Both the position numbers and the translations under genes were made by a program. A stretch of DNA of 64,000 nucleotides, taken from positions 62,001 to 126,000 of the forward strand of contig NZ_JOEZ01000003.1 of assembly GCF_000721175.1 (NCBI RefSeq), written 5' to 3'. Origin of the DNA: Streptomyces anulatus (GTDB lineage: Bacteria > Actinomycetota > Actinomycetes > Streptomycetales > Streptomycetaceae). Shown here piece after piece: positions 10,471-18,297 of this stretch; position 1 is the first letter of the stretch, and every line of letters begins with the position of its first letter. The notes beneath the pieces are model-generated. The model was not told the DNA's origin, searched no databases, and saw nothing but the letters and a program-made list of their open reading frames with translations.

Positions 10471-12059
10471 GAGGCGACCACCAGACACTCGCCCTGCTGC
10501 TGTTCAGCGCGTTCATCGCGGTGACGCTCTTCATCACCACCTGGGCCGGCCGCAACCGGCAGGGCTCCGCCGAGGAGTTCTACGCCGGCGGACGCCTGTT
10601 CTCGCCCATGGAGAACGGATTCGCCATCGCCGGCGACTACATGTCGGCCGCCTCCTTCCTCGGGATCTCCGGGCTGATCGCCCTCTTCGGCTACGACGGC
10701 ATGCTCTATTCAGTCGGCTTCCTCGTCGCCTGGCTGGTCGTCCTGCTGTTCGTCGCCGAACTCGTCCGCAACTGCGGCCGGTTCACCCTGGCCGACGTGG
10801 TCGCCGCCCGGATGGCGGAGCGCCCCGTGCGCACCGCGCTCGGCACCTCCTCCGTCACCGTCTCCGCGCTCTACCTGGTGGCCCAGATGGTCGGCGCGGG
10901 CAGCCTCATGGCCCTGCTCCTCGGCGGTACGAGCGACGCGGCCCGGTCCTGGACCGTGGTCGGCGTGGGCGCGCTCATGGTGATCTACGTGGCGTTCGGC
11001 GGCATGCGCGCCACCACCTGGATCCAGATCGTCAAGGCCGTCCTGCTGGTGGCCGGGGCCGTCGCGCTCACCGTGCTCGTCCTGGTCCACTTCCACGGGA
11101 ACGTCAACAACCTGCTCAACACCGCCGCCGAACGCAGCGGCCACGGCAAGGACTTCCTCGCCCCCGGCCTCCGCTACGGCGGGGACTGGACCTCGCGCTT
11201 CGACTTCATCAGCCTGGGTGTCGCCCTGGTCCTCGGCACGGCGGGGCTGCCGCACATCCTGTCGCGCTTCTACACCGTGCCCACCGCCCGCGCCGCGCGC
11301 CGCTCCGTCGTCTGGTCCATCGGCCTGATCGGCAGCTTCTACCTGATGACGATCGTGCTCGGGTTCGGCGCCGCCGCCCTCGTCGGCTCCGCCGAGGTCC
11401 GCTCCTCGAACGCGGCGGGCAACACCGCGGTTCCGCTGCTGGCCCTCCATCTCGGTGGCGGTGAAGGGTCCACAGGCGGAGCGATTCTCTTCGCCGTGGT
11501 CGCCGCCATCGCCTTCGCCACCATCCTGGCCGTCGTCGCGGGCATCACGCTCGCCTCGTCCGCGTCCGTCGCCCACGATCTCTACGCCTCACTCCGCCGG
11601 CCCGGGCGCAAGCAGTACGGCGAGGTCGCCGTGGCGCGGGTCGCCGCCGCGGGGATCGGCGTGATCGCGATCGGCCTCGGACTGCTCGCCCAGAACCTCA
11701 ACGTCGCGTTCCTGGTGGGCCTCGCCTTCGCCGTGGCCGCGTCGGCGAACCTCCCGGCCCTGCTCTACTCGCTGTTCTGGCGCAACTTCACCACCCGGGG
11801 TGCTGTCTGGGCGGTGTACGGCGGGCTTGTCCCGGCGGTCGTGCTGGTGCTGGTCTCGCCCGTCGTCTCCGGCAGCCCCACGTCGTTGTTCCCCGGCGTC
11901 GACTTCCAGCTCTTCCCCCTGGAGAACCCGGGCCTGGTCTCCATCCCGCTCGGCTTCCTGGCCGGCTGGATCGGTACGGTCACCTCGCCCGAGGAGCCCG
12001 ACGGGGCCAGGCACGCCGAGGCCGAGGTCCGGGCGCTGACGGGGGCGGGGGCGGCGTAG
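10467..12059 (+). CDS. Sodium:solute symporter (ActP/MctC type)
   Basis: A 530-aa SSSF-family transporter with about 13 membrane helices. The family motif appears in YAGGRLFSPMENGFAIAGDYMSAASFLGISG near residues 31-61. ActP/MctC members take up acetate, propionate or pyruvate with Na+ or H+. The substrate here is inferred from the DUF485 partner and the adjacent CitAB-type system. The start is the TTG at 10467, overlapping the DUF485 stop (TTGA) and preceded by GAGAGGG. The frame is open far upstream, but homology begins here. Confidence 0.85.
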   Translation: MRGDHQTLALLLFSAFIAVTLFITTWAGRNRQGSAEEFYAGGRLFSPMENGFAIAGDYMSAASFLGISGLIALFGYDGMLYSVGFLVAWLVVLLFVAELVRNCGRFTLADVVAARMAERPVRTALGTSSVTVSALYLVAQMVGAGSLMALLLGGTSDAARSWTVVGVGALMVIYVAFGGMRATTWIQIVKAVLLVAGAVALTVLVLVHFHGNVNNLLNTAAERSGHGKDFLAPGLRYGGDWTSRFDFISLGVALVLGTAGLPHILSRFYTVPTARAARRSVVWSIGLIGSFYLMTIVLGFGAAALVGSAEVRSSNAAGNTAVPLLALHLGGGEGSTGGAILFAVVAAIAFATILAVVAGITLASSASVAHDLYASLRRPGRKQYGEVAVARVAAAGIGVIAIGLGLLAQNLNVAFLVGLAFAVAASANLPALLYSLFWRNFTTRGAVWAVYGGLVPAVVLVLVSPVVSGSPTSLFPGVDFQLFPLENPGLVSIPLGFLAGWIGTVTSPEEPDGARHAEAEVRALTGAGAA

Positions 12060-12071
12060 GGGGCGCGGGCC

Positions 12072-12746
12072 TCAGGCCCCGGCCCAGGCGTAGCGGTGTT
12101 CCGGGCGGCCCGTCTCCCCGTACCGCAGTGTCAGCCGGACCTTCCCGGTGCGCTCCAGCAGCTTCAGGTAGCGCTGGGCCGTCTGGCGGCTCATCCCCGC
12201 GCTGTCCGCGATCTCCTGGGCGGAGAGCGGGCCCTCGGCGGCGCGCAGGGCCTGTCGGACGAGCTCGGCGGTGGTGGGGGAGTGGCCCTTGGGGAGGGCC
12301 TGCTCGCCCGCCGCCCACAGCGCCCCGAAGAGCCGGTCCACCTCCGCCTGCTCGGCCTCCCCGCCCCCGTCGAGGGTGTGCCGCAGAGCCGCGTACGCCT
12401 CCAGCTTCGAGCGCAGGCCCGCGTACGTGAACGGCTTCACCAGGTACTGGAGCGCGCCGTGCCGCATCGCGTCCTGCACGGTCGCGACGTCCCGGGCGGC
12501 CGTCACCATGATCACGTCGACCTGACGGCCGAGGCGGCGCAGTTCCCGTACGACGGAGAGGCCGTTGCGGTCCGGCAGGTAATGGTCCAGCAGAATCAGG
12601 TCCACCGGGACCTCTTCGACCGTTGCCAGCGCTTCGGCAGCCGAGTGGGCCTGCGCGGCCACCCGGAATCCGGGGACCTTGGTGACGTACGCCGCGTTGA
12701 TCCGTGCCACCCGCACGTCGTCGTCCACGACCAGGACCTGGATCAC
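12072..12746 (-). CDS. CitB/DcuR-family response regulator
   Basis: A 224-aa protein. An N-terminal receiver domain (VLVVDDDVRVARIN, phospho-acceptor Asp54 in LILLDHYLPDRNG, Lys in VKPFTY) is joined to a C-terminal helix-turn-helix (LSAQEIADSAGMSRQTAQRYLKLLERTG). CitB/DcuR regulators control uptake or metabolism of citrate and C4-dicarboxylates. It is co-transcribed with the sensor kinase just upstream (GTGA overlap at 12743-12746). It converges on the symporter gene, which is its likely target. The longer frame upstream of the GTG overlaps the kinase and has no homology. Confidence 0.9.
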   Translation of the reverse strand: MIQVLVVDDDVRVARINAAYVTKVPGFRVAAQAHSAAEALATVEEVPVDLILLDHYLPDRNGLSVVRELRRLGRQVDVIMVTAARDVATVQDAMRHGALQYLVKPFTYAGLRSKLEAYAALRHTLDGGGEAEQAEVDRLFGALWAAGEQALPKGHSPTTAELVRQALRAAEGPLSAQEIADSAGMSRQTAQRYLKLLERTGKVRLTLRYGETGRPEHRYAWAGA

Positions 12747-14434
12747 CGCTGCTCTCCCGTCGTGGCCGGATGTGTGGGCGACGGCGGGCCGCCGGGTTCG
12801 GTCGAGGCCTGTGGTCCGGGCTCGGCCAGAGCCTCCGGCAGTACGACCCCGAACACCGCACCGCCTCCGTCCACCCCGGACACCGTCACGCTGCCTCCCT
12901 GGCGCTCCGCGAGCCTCCGTACGAGGGCGAGCCCGAGGCCACGCCTGCCGTGCGCCGGGACGTCCTTGGTGGACCAGCCTTCCGTGAAGATCGACGCGTG
13001 CTGCTCCCGGGGGACGCCGGGGCCGTTGTCGCGTACCTCCAGAATCACCGTACGACCCTCCGTGCACAGTCCGACCTCGATCCGCGCCCCGTCCGATCCG
13101 GCCGCCGCGTCCGTGGCGTTGTCGACGAGGTTGCCCACCACGGTGACCAGGCCCCGGGGGTCGACCACCCGGTCCGGCAGCAGCGTGCCGGGGGCCAGGC
13201 GCAGTGAGACGCCACGCTCGGCGGCGACCGTCGTCTTGCCGACGAGGAGGGCGGCCAGCAGCGGGTCCCGGACCTTCTCGGTCACCTGCTCGGCCGTCGC
13301 CCGGTGGACGCCCACCACCTCCGTGACGAACTCCATCGCGTCCTCGTACATCTCCAGCTCCAGCAGCCCCAGCAGGGTGTGCAGCCGGTTCGCGTGCTCG
13401 TGGTCCTGGGCGCGCAGGGCGTCGATCAGCCCCGTGGTGGAGTCGAGTTCGCGGCCCAGGTGCTCCAGCTCGGTCCGGTCGCGCAGGGTCACCACGGCTC
13501 CGCCGTCGTCCGTGGGCATCCGGTTGGCCAGCAGCACCCGGCTGCCCCGTACCGCCAGCAGGTCGTCGCCGACCACCCGCCCGGCCAGCACGTCCGCGGT
13601 CCGGCCGTCGCCCAGCACCTCCTCCAGCGGCCGGCCCGCCGCGTCCGGGCCGACGTCCAGCAGCCGCTGCGCCTCGTCGTTCAGCAGCCGGACGCGTCCG
13701 GCCCCGTCGAGGGCGACGACCCCTTCGCGGATGCCGTGCAGCATGGCCTCGCGTTCGGTCAGCAGCGCGGAGATGTCGGAGAACGCCAGGTCATGGGTCT
13801 GGCGCTGCAACCGGCGGGAGATCAGGTACGCGGCGAGCGCCCCGACGGCCAGGGCTCCGCCCGCGTACGCGAGCAGTCCCGGGATCGCCCCGAGGAGGCG
13901 GGCACGGACGCTGTCGTACTCGATCCCGACCGAGACCGCGCCGATCACCTCGCCAAAGGAGCCGAACAGCGGCACCTTGCCCCGTGCCGAGCGGCCGAGG
14001 GTTCCGCTGTCGATCTCCATCACCTCGCGGCCGCGCAGCGCCTCACCGGGATCGGTGGAGACGACCGCGCCGATCCGGTCGGTCTCGGGGTGCGACCAGC
14101 GCACCCCGCGCCGGTCCATGACGACGACGTACTCCGCTCCGGTCGCCCGCCTGACCCGCTCGGCGGCCGACTGGACCGGCCCCCGGTCGGACGGGTCCGT
14201 GGTGCTCAGGTCCTCCACGATCCCCGGCTGGGCGGCGGTGCTCTGGGCGATGGCCAGCGCGCGGCGCATCGCCTGGTCGTCCAGCTGGGCGCTGAGCGGA
14301 GCCAGGAACAGGCCGGTGACCAGGACGGTCACACCGGTGATGATGGCGAGCTGCATCAGCAGGACCTGGGAGAAGACCCGCTGGGGCCAGCCGAACCGGC
14401 GCGGTCCCCTGCCGGGCTTCGGTGGGGCGTTCAT
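12743..14434 (-). CDS. CitA/DcuS-family sensor histidine kinase
   Basis: A 563-aa protein. Transmembrane segment 1 is near residues 20-45. An extracytoplasmic PDC/CitA-type sensor domain spans about 50-175 (TGAEYVVVMDRRGVRWSHP). A second transmembrane segment (about 183-207) and a PAS domain (MLHGIREGVVALD) follow. The dimerisation/phospho-acceptor segment is HEHANRLHTLLGLLEL with His345. The HATPase domain has NLVDNATDA, DNGPGVP and GRRGLGLALV. This architecture senses carboxylates such as citrate, malate or fumarate. The adjacent symporter suggests an acetate, pyruvate or C4-acid circuit. No Shine-Dalgarno sequence is evident before the ATG. Confidence 0.9.
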   Translation of the reverse strand: MNAPPKPGRGPRRFGWPQRVFSQVLLMQLAIITGVTVLVTGLFLAPLSAQLDDQAMRRALAIAQSTAAQPGIVEDLSTTDPSDRGPVQSAAERVRRATGAEYVVVMDRRGVRWSHPETDRIGAVVSTDPGEALRGREVMEIDSGTLGRSARGKVPLFGSFGEVIGAVSVGIEYDSVRARLLGAIPGLLAYAGGALAVGALAAYLISRRLQRQTHDLAFSDISALLTEREAMLHGIREGVVALDGAGRVRLLNDEAQRLLDVGPDAAGRPLEEVLGDGRTADVLAGRVVGDDLLAVRGSRVLLANRMPTDDGGAVVTLRDRTELEHLGRELDSTTGLIDALRAQDHEHANRLHTLLGLLELEMYEDAMEFVTEVVGVHRATAEQVTEKVRDPLLAALLVGKTTVAAERGVSLRLAPGTLLPDRVVDPRGLVTVVGNLVDNATDAAAGSDGARIEVGLCTEGRTVILEVRDNGPGVPREQHASIFTEGWSTKDVPAHGRRGLGLALVRRLAERQGGSVTVSGVDGGGAVFGVVLPEALAEPGPQASTEPGGPPSPTHPATTGEQR

Positions 14435-14576
14435 CGTACGAACGGTAAGGGCCGGGCGGCCGGGGTGGAAATCTCGGCAGCGCGCCGCCGGGTAGCGCCG
14501 CGCGCGTCCTGACCGTGGTCGCCGTGGTCAATGTGCGCTGCCGGCCCCTCGGTCCGGACCTGGGGGCGCGTGCCCG

Positions 14577-15827
14577 TCAGGGCAGTGGCTGCGGCGGCCG
14601 GGGTCCCGCGTACTGCCCGCTGGGGCGGATGCGCAGCGGGCGCTCCCCGTACTCCTCCAGCGCGTGAGCGATCCAGCCCGCGGTGCGGGACACCGCGAAC
14701 ACGGTCTCGCCCGCGTCCGCGGACATCCCCCGGGAGACGGACAGAACGGCCAGGGCCAGGTCGACGTTGGCGTGCAGCGGCGCGTGCCGTGCCGTCGTGC
14801 CGACCACCTCGCGGGCCGCCGCCAGCGCGTCGGCGGCCTGCGACACGTCCTCCAGCAGGGCGAACAGGACCGTTGCCCGGGGGTCCTCGCCCCGGTACAG
14901 CCGGTGGCCCAGGCCCGGCACCCGCCGCCCGGTCCGCAGGTGATCGGCGACCACGGGGACCGCGCTGCCCCGGTCCACCGCCTCCCGCAGCATCCGGTGC
15001 GCCAGACCGCTCGCCGCACCGTGCAGCGGCCCTTCCAGCACGCCGAGCCCTGCCGAGACCACGGCGTACGGGTGGGCCCGCGCGGAGGCGGCGACCCGGG
15101 CGGCCAGGGTGGAGGCCGCCAGGTCGTGGTCGATCAGGAGCGCCAGCGCCGCGTCCAGCACGGCGAGGGACGGGGCGTCGGCCGGCTCCGTGGTGAGCCG
15201 TGACCACAGCCCTCGCGCCAGGGAACCCCCTTCGGGCGCCGGGTCGCGGAGCGCCGGCAGGGCGCCCACCAGCGTAGGGATCAGGCTCCTGGCGCTGCTC
15301 AGCACCGCCTCGTGCGACAGGTCGAACCGCAGCGGATCCGTGGCCGCCGCAGCGGTCACCGCCACCCGCAGCCGGTCCGTCGACCCGCTGTGCGCGGGCA
15401 GTGCGCCGACCGTCCGGCGGGCCGCCGCGAGGGTCCCGGCGGACGCGGTGAACCGGGCGCCGGGGCGCAGCTCACCCGTCCACAGCCACTCGGCGACCTC
15501 CTCGTAGCCGTACCGCCGGGCCAGCTCCGTGGCATCGACCCCGCGGAAGAAGTAGCGGTCGTCCTCGATGAGCGTGATGCCGGTGCGGAAGGCGAGGTCG
15601 CCCCCGGCCGGGGTGGGATCCCGCCGTCCCGAGCGCCGGGCCAGCGCGCGGACCTCGTCGGCGTCGAACGTGCTGCCCCGCCCACCGGCGGCCCGCGCGC
15701 TGCTCAGCTGGCCCCGGCTGACGTAGGCGTACACCGTCTCCGGTTTCACGCCCAGCAGCTCGGCGGCCTCCCGTGTGGTGAGCCGGGGCGGCGGCCCCTG
15801 CTCGCCATGCGCTGATTGATCCGTCAT
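14577..15827 (-). CDS. Citrate synthase-like protein with N-terminal HTH
   Basis: A 416-aa protein. Residues 14-66 form a MerR/excisionase-type helix-turn-helix (LTTREAAELLGVKPETVYAYVSRGQL). Residues 75-405 form a citrate synthase fold. The catalytic residues are all present: His269 (GPLHGAA), His308 (LGHRLY) and Asp356 (NVDLA). The Arg of SRTAGWIAHALE is also present. Such HTH-citrate synthase fusions occur in pairs with a second paralogue in Streptomyces. The role of the DNA-binding domain is not established. It is transcribed divergently from the second citrate synthase across an AT-rich palindrome, suggesting it senses acyl-CoA or oxaloacetate and regulates that promoter (inference). Confidence 0.88.
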   Translation of the reverse strand: MTDQSAHGEQGPPPRLTTREAAELLGVKPETVYAYVSRGQLSSARAAGGRGSTFDADEVRALARRSGRRDPTPAGGDLAFRTGITLIEDDRYFFRGVDATELARRYGYEEVAEWLWTGELRPGARFTASAGTLAAARRTVGALPAHSGSTDRLRVAVTAAAATDPLRFDLSHEAVLSSARSLIPTLVGALPALRDPAPEGGSLARGLWSRLTTEPADAPSLAVLDAALALLIDHDLAASTLAARVAASARAHPYAVVSAGLGVLEGPLHGAASGLAHRMLREAVDRGSAVPVVADHLRTGRRVPGLGHRLYRGEDPRATVLFALLEDVSQAADALAAAREVVGTTARHAPLHANVDLALAVLSVSRGMSADAGETVFAVSRTAGWIAHALEEYGERPLRIRPSGQYAGPRPPQPLP

Positions 15828-15854
15828 GGAAGCACCGTATCCACTCGCATATAC

Positions 15855-15909
15855 ATTGATTCAATCAATATTGACAGAACTCAAGTCAAGCATGGACAGT
15901 CAAATCAAT
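15855..15909. promoter_or_regulatory. Palindromic operator and promoter between the citrate synthase genes
   Basis: ATTGATTCAATCAAT (15855-15869) is a perfect 15-bp palindrome in an AT-rich patch of an otherwise GC-rich sequence. A consensus -35 box TTGACA follows directly (15871-15876). The half-site AATCAAT recurs at 15903-15909, 40 bp downstream. The position between a DNA-binding citrate synthase and its divergent partner suggests an autoregulated operator. Confidence 0.6.
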
Positions 15910-15936
15910 GTTGCATACATGGAGGAGAGAGCAGCC

Positions 15937-17091
15937 ATGACCACCACCCCTGTCACCCCTGCCGTCCCCCGCGGTCTCGCCGGTGTCGTCGTCACCGACA
16001 CCGCCCTCGGCGACGTCCGCGGCCGCGAGGGCTTCTACCACTACCGCCAGTACTCGGCGATCGAGCTCGCGGAATCCCGCAGCTTCGAGGACGTCTGGTA
16101 CCTGATGGTCCACGGCGAACTGCCGGACCGGGCCGCCGCCGCCGACTTCGCCGCCCGCACGGCCGCACTGCGCACCCTGCCCGCCGAGGTGCGCGAGGCG
16201 CTGCCCGCCATCGCCCGCGCCGGCGCCGTCTCCGGCCCGCTCGCCGGACTCCGTACCGCGCTCTCCCTGCTCGGCGCCTCGGCCGGATTCCGCCCGGTGT
16301 ACGACATCGGGGCCGACCGCCGACGCGAGGACGCGCTCGCCGCCTGCGCGGCCGTCCCCACGATCCTGACCGCCCTCCACCGCCTGGGCCAGGGCCTGCG
16401 GCCCGTCGAGCCGCGCGTGGACCTGCCGCACGCCGCGAACTACCTGTACATGCTGACCGGGGCGGAGCCGGAGCCCGAGCGCGCCAGGGCCGTCGAGCAA
16501 TACCTCATCTCGACCGTCGACCACGGCTTCAACGCCTCCACCTTCACCGCCCGGGTCGTCGCCTCCACCGGAGCCGACCTGGCCGCCTGCCTGGTCGCGG
16601 CGGTCGGCGCGCTCTCCGGGCCGCTGCACGGCGGAGCCCCCAGCCGGGCCCTGGACACCCTCGACGCCATCGGCACCCCGGACCGCATCGACGGCTGGAT
16701 CCGCGAACAGGTCCTCGCCGGCCGCCGCATCATGGGCTTCGGCCACCCCGTCTACCGCACCGAGGACCCGCGCTCCCGGATGCTCAAGTCCCTCGCACGG
16801 GGCTTCGGCGGCCCGCTCGTCGACTTCGCCGTGGAGGTGGAACGCCAGGTCGAGGCCATCCTCGCCGAGCTCAAGCCGGGCCGGGAGCTGCACACCAACG
16901 TGGAGTTCTACGCCGGAGTGGTCATGGAGCTGTGCGGGCTGCCGCGCGCGATGTTCACCCCCACCTTCTGTGCGGCGCGGGTGGTCGGCTGGAGCGCCAA
17001 TATCCTGGAGCAGGCGGAGGACTCGAAGATCATCCGCCCGGCGGCCCGCTACGTCGGCGCACCCCCGCCGCAGCCGGTCCCGGCACCCTGA
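15937..17091 (+). CDS. Citrate synthase paralogue (Glu at the catalytic Asp position)
   Basis: A 384-aa citrate/2-methylcitrate synthase-family protein. His231 (GPLHGGA) and His270 (GFGHPVY) match the two catalytic histidines. The position of the catalytic aspartate holds Glu323 (NVEFYAG instead of NVDFY). The substrate arginine in ARVVGWSA is present. The ATG at 15937, seven bases after GGAGGAGAG, is the clear start. The AT-rich region upstream in the same frame is the promoter. It may be a citrate or methylcitrate synthase with altered rate, or a catalytically weak partner of the divergent HTH protein. A CobW GTPase gene follows 23 nt downstream. Confidence 0.88.
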   Translation: MTTTPVTPAVPRGLAGVVVTDTALGDVRGREGFYHYRQYSAIELAESRSFEDVWYLMVHGELPDRAAAADFAARTAALRTLPAEVREALPAIARAGAVSGPLAGLRTALSLLGASAGFRPVYDIGADRRREDALAACAAVPTILTALHRLGQGLRPVEPRVDLPHAANYLYMLTGAEPEPERARAVEQYLISTVDHGFNASTFTARVVASTGADLAACLVAAVGALSGPLHGGAPSRALDTLDAIGTPDRIDGWIREQVLAGRRIMGFGHPVYRTEDPRSRMLKSLARGFGGPLVDFAVEVERQVEAILAELKPGRELHTNVEFYAGVVMELCGLPRAMFTPTFCAARVVGWSANILEQAEDSKIIRPAARYVGAPPPQPVPAP

Positions 17092-17114
17092 CGACGCCCG
17101 CAGGAAGGCTCCCG

Positions 17115-18260
17115 TTGACCCCGCCCCGCACCCCGCAGATCCCGGTCGTCGTCCTGGCGGGCTTCCTCGGCTCCGGTAAGACCACGCTCCTGAACCATCT
17201 GCTCCGCAACCGGGCGGGCACCCGGATCGGCGTGATCGTCAACGACTTCGGGGCCATCGAGATCGACGCCATGACCGTCTCGGGGCAGGTCGGCTCGACG
17301 GTCTCGCTGGGCAACGGCTGCCTGTGCTGCGCCGTCGACGCGAGCGAACTCGACACCTTCCTGGAGACGCTGACCCGGCCCGCCGCCCGGCTGGACGTGA
17401 TCGTCATCGAGGCGAGCGGGCTGGCCGAACCCCAGGAACTCGTGCGCATGCTGCTGGCCAGCGACAACCCGCACATCCTGTACGGGGGGCTCGTCGAGGT
17501 CGTCGACGCGGCGGAGTTCGACAACACCCGTGAGAGGCACCCCGAGCTCGACCGCCATCTCACCGTCGCCGACCTCGTCGTCCTGAACAAGACCGACCGG
17601 GTGGGGGAGGCCGAGCGGGAGCGGCTGCGAGCGACGGTCGCCGAGCTGAGCGGCCCGGCCGCCGTGATCTCCGCCGTGCACGGCCGGATCGACCCCGAGC
17701 TGCTCTTCGACCCCGCTCTGCGGCCCGACCACGAGGAGAAGGTCCGCCAGCTCACCTTCGAGGACCTGCTGCGGGAGGAGGCGTGCGACGGACACGGGGA
17801 GCACGGGGACGGGGAGGACGGGCGCGGGGGGCACGACGACCACCTCCACGCCGCGTACGAGAGCGTGGAATTCACCTCCGACGCGCCGCTGGACCCCCGC
17901 CGCTTCATGGCGTTCCTCGACTCCCGGCCCGAAGGGCTCTACCGGATCAAGGGGTTCGCGGACTTCGGCGTGGGGGACCGGGACAACACGTACGCGCTGC
18001 ACGCGGTCGGCCGCTTCCTGCGTTTCGTCCCCCGGCCGTGGGCGCGCGGCGAACAGCGGCTCACCCAGCTCGTCATGATCGGCGCGGGCATCGACGCCGA
18101 AGCGCTGCTGGCCGGACTCGCCGCCTGCCGCGCGGACGAGCCCACCCCCGATGAGTCCGATGATGCCGCCGCCGTCGAGCGCGCCATGTGGGGCGTGCTC
18201 CGCTACGTACAACAGGAGGCGGGCTCCCTGGACGTACAGGAAGCGGCCGCGGAGGCGTGA
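17115..18260 (+). CDS. CobW/COG0523 family GTPase, putative metallochaperone
   Basis: A 381-aa G3E GTPase. The Walker A GFLGSGKTT is at 16-24, the metal-binding CxCC (CLCC) at 69-72, and NKTD gives guanine specificity. A His/Asp/Gly-rich insertion (CDGHGEHGDGEDGRGG...HDDHLH) near 225-250 can bind metal. The C-terminal CobW domain contains RFMAFLDSRPEGLYRIKGF. COG0523 proteins deliver Zn or other metals. The client is unknown, and no Zur-type site was recognised upstream. The start is TTG 17115, six bases after AGGAAGG. It is probably co-transcribed with the citrate synthase paralogue. Confidence 0.88.
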   Translation: MTPPRTPQIPVVVLAGFLGSGKTTLLNHLLRNRAGTRIGVIVNDFGAIEIDAMTVSGQVGSTVSLGNGCLCCAVDASELDTFLETLTRPAARLDVIVIEASGLAEPQELVRMLLASDNPHILYGGLVEVVDAAEFDNTRERHPELDRHLTVADLVVLNKTDRVGEAERERLRATVAELSGPAAVISAVHGRIDPELLFDPALRPDHEEKVRQLTFEDLLREEACDGHGEHGDGEDGRGGHDDHLHAAYESVEFTSDAPLDPRRFMAFLDSRPEGLYRIKGFADFGVGDRDNTYALHAVGRFLRFVPRPWARGEQRLTQLVMIGAGIDAEALLAGLAACRADEPTPDESDDAAAVERAMWGVLRYVQQEAGSLDVQEAAAEA

Positions 18261-18297
18261 CGCCCCCGGGCCGCTCCCCGTCGTACGAACAGAGTGC

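Noticed and set aside
17030..18212. Minus-strand frames over the CobW gene
   Set aside because: Both are shadows in the wrong frame. The plus-strand GTPase motifs are unambiguous.
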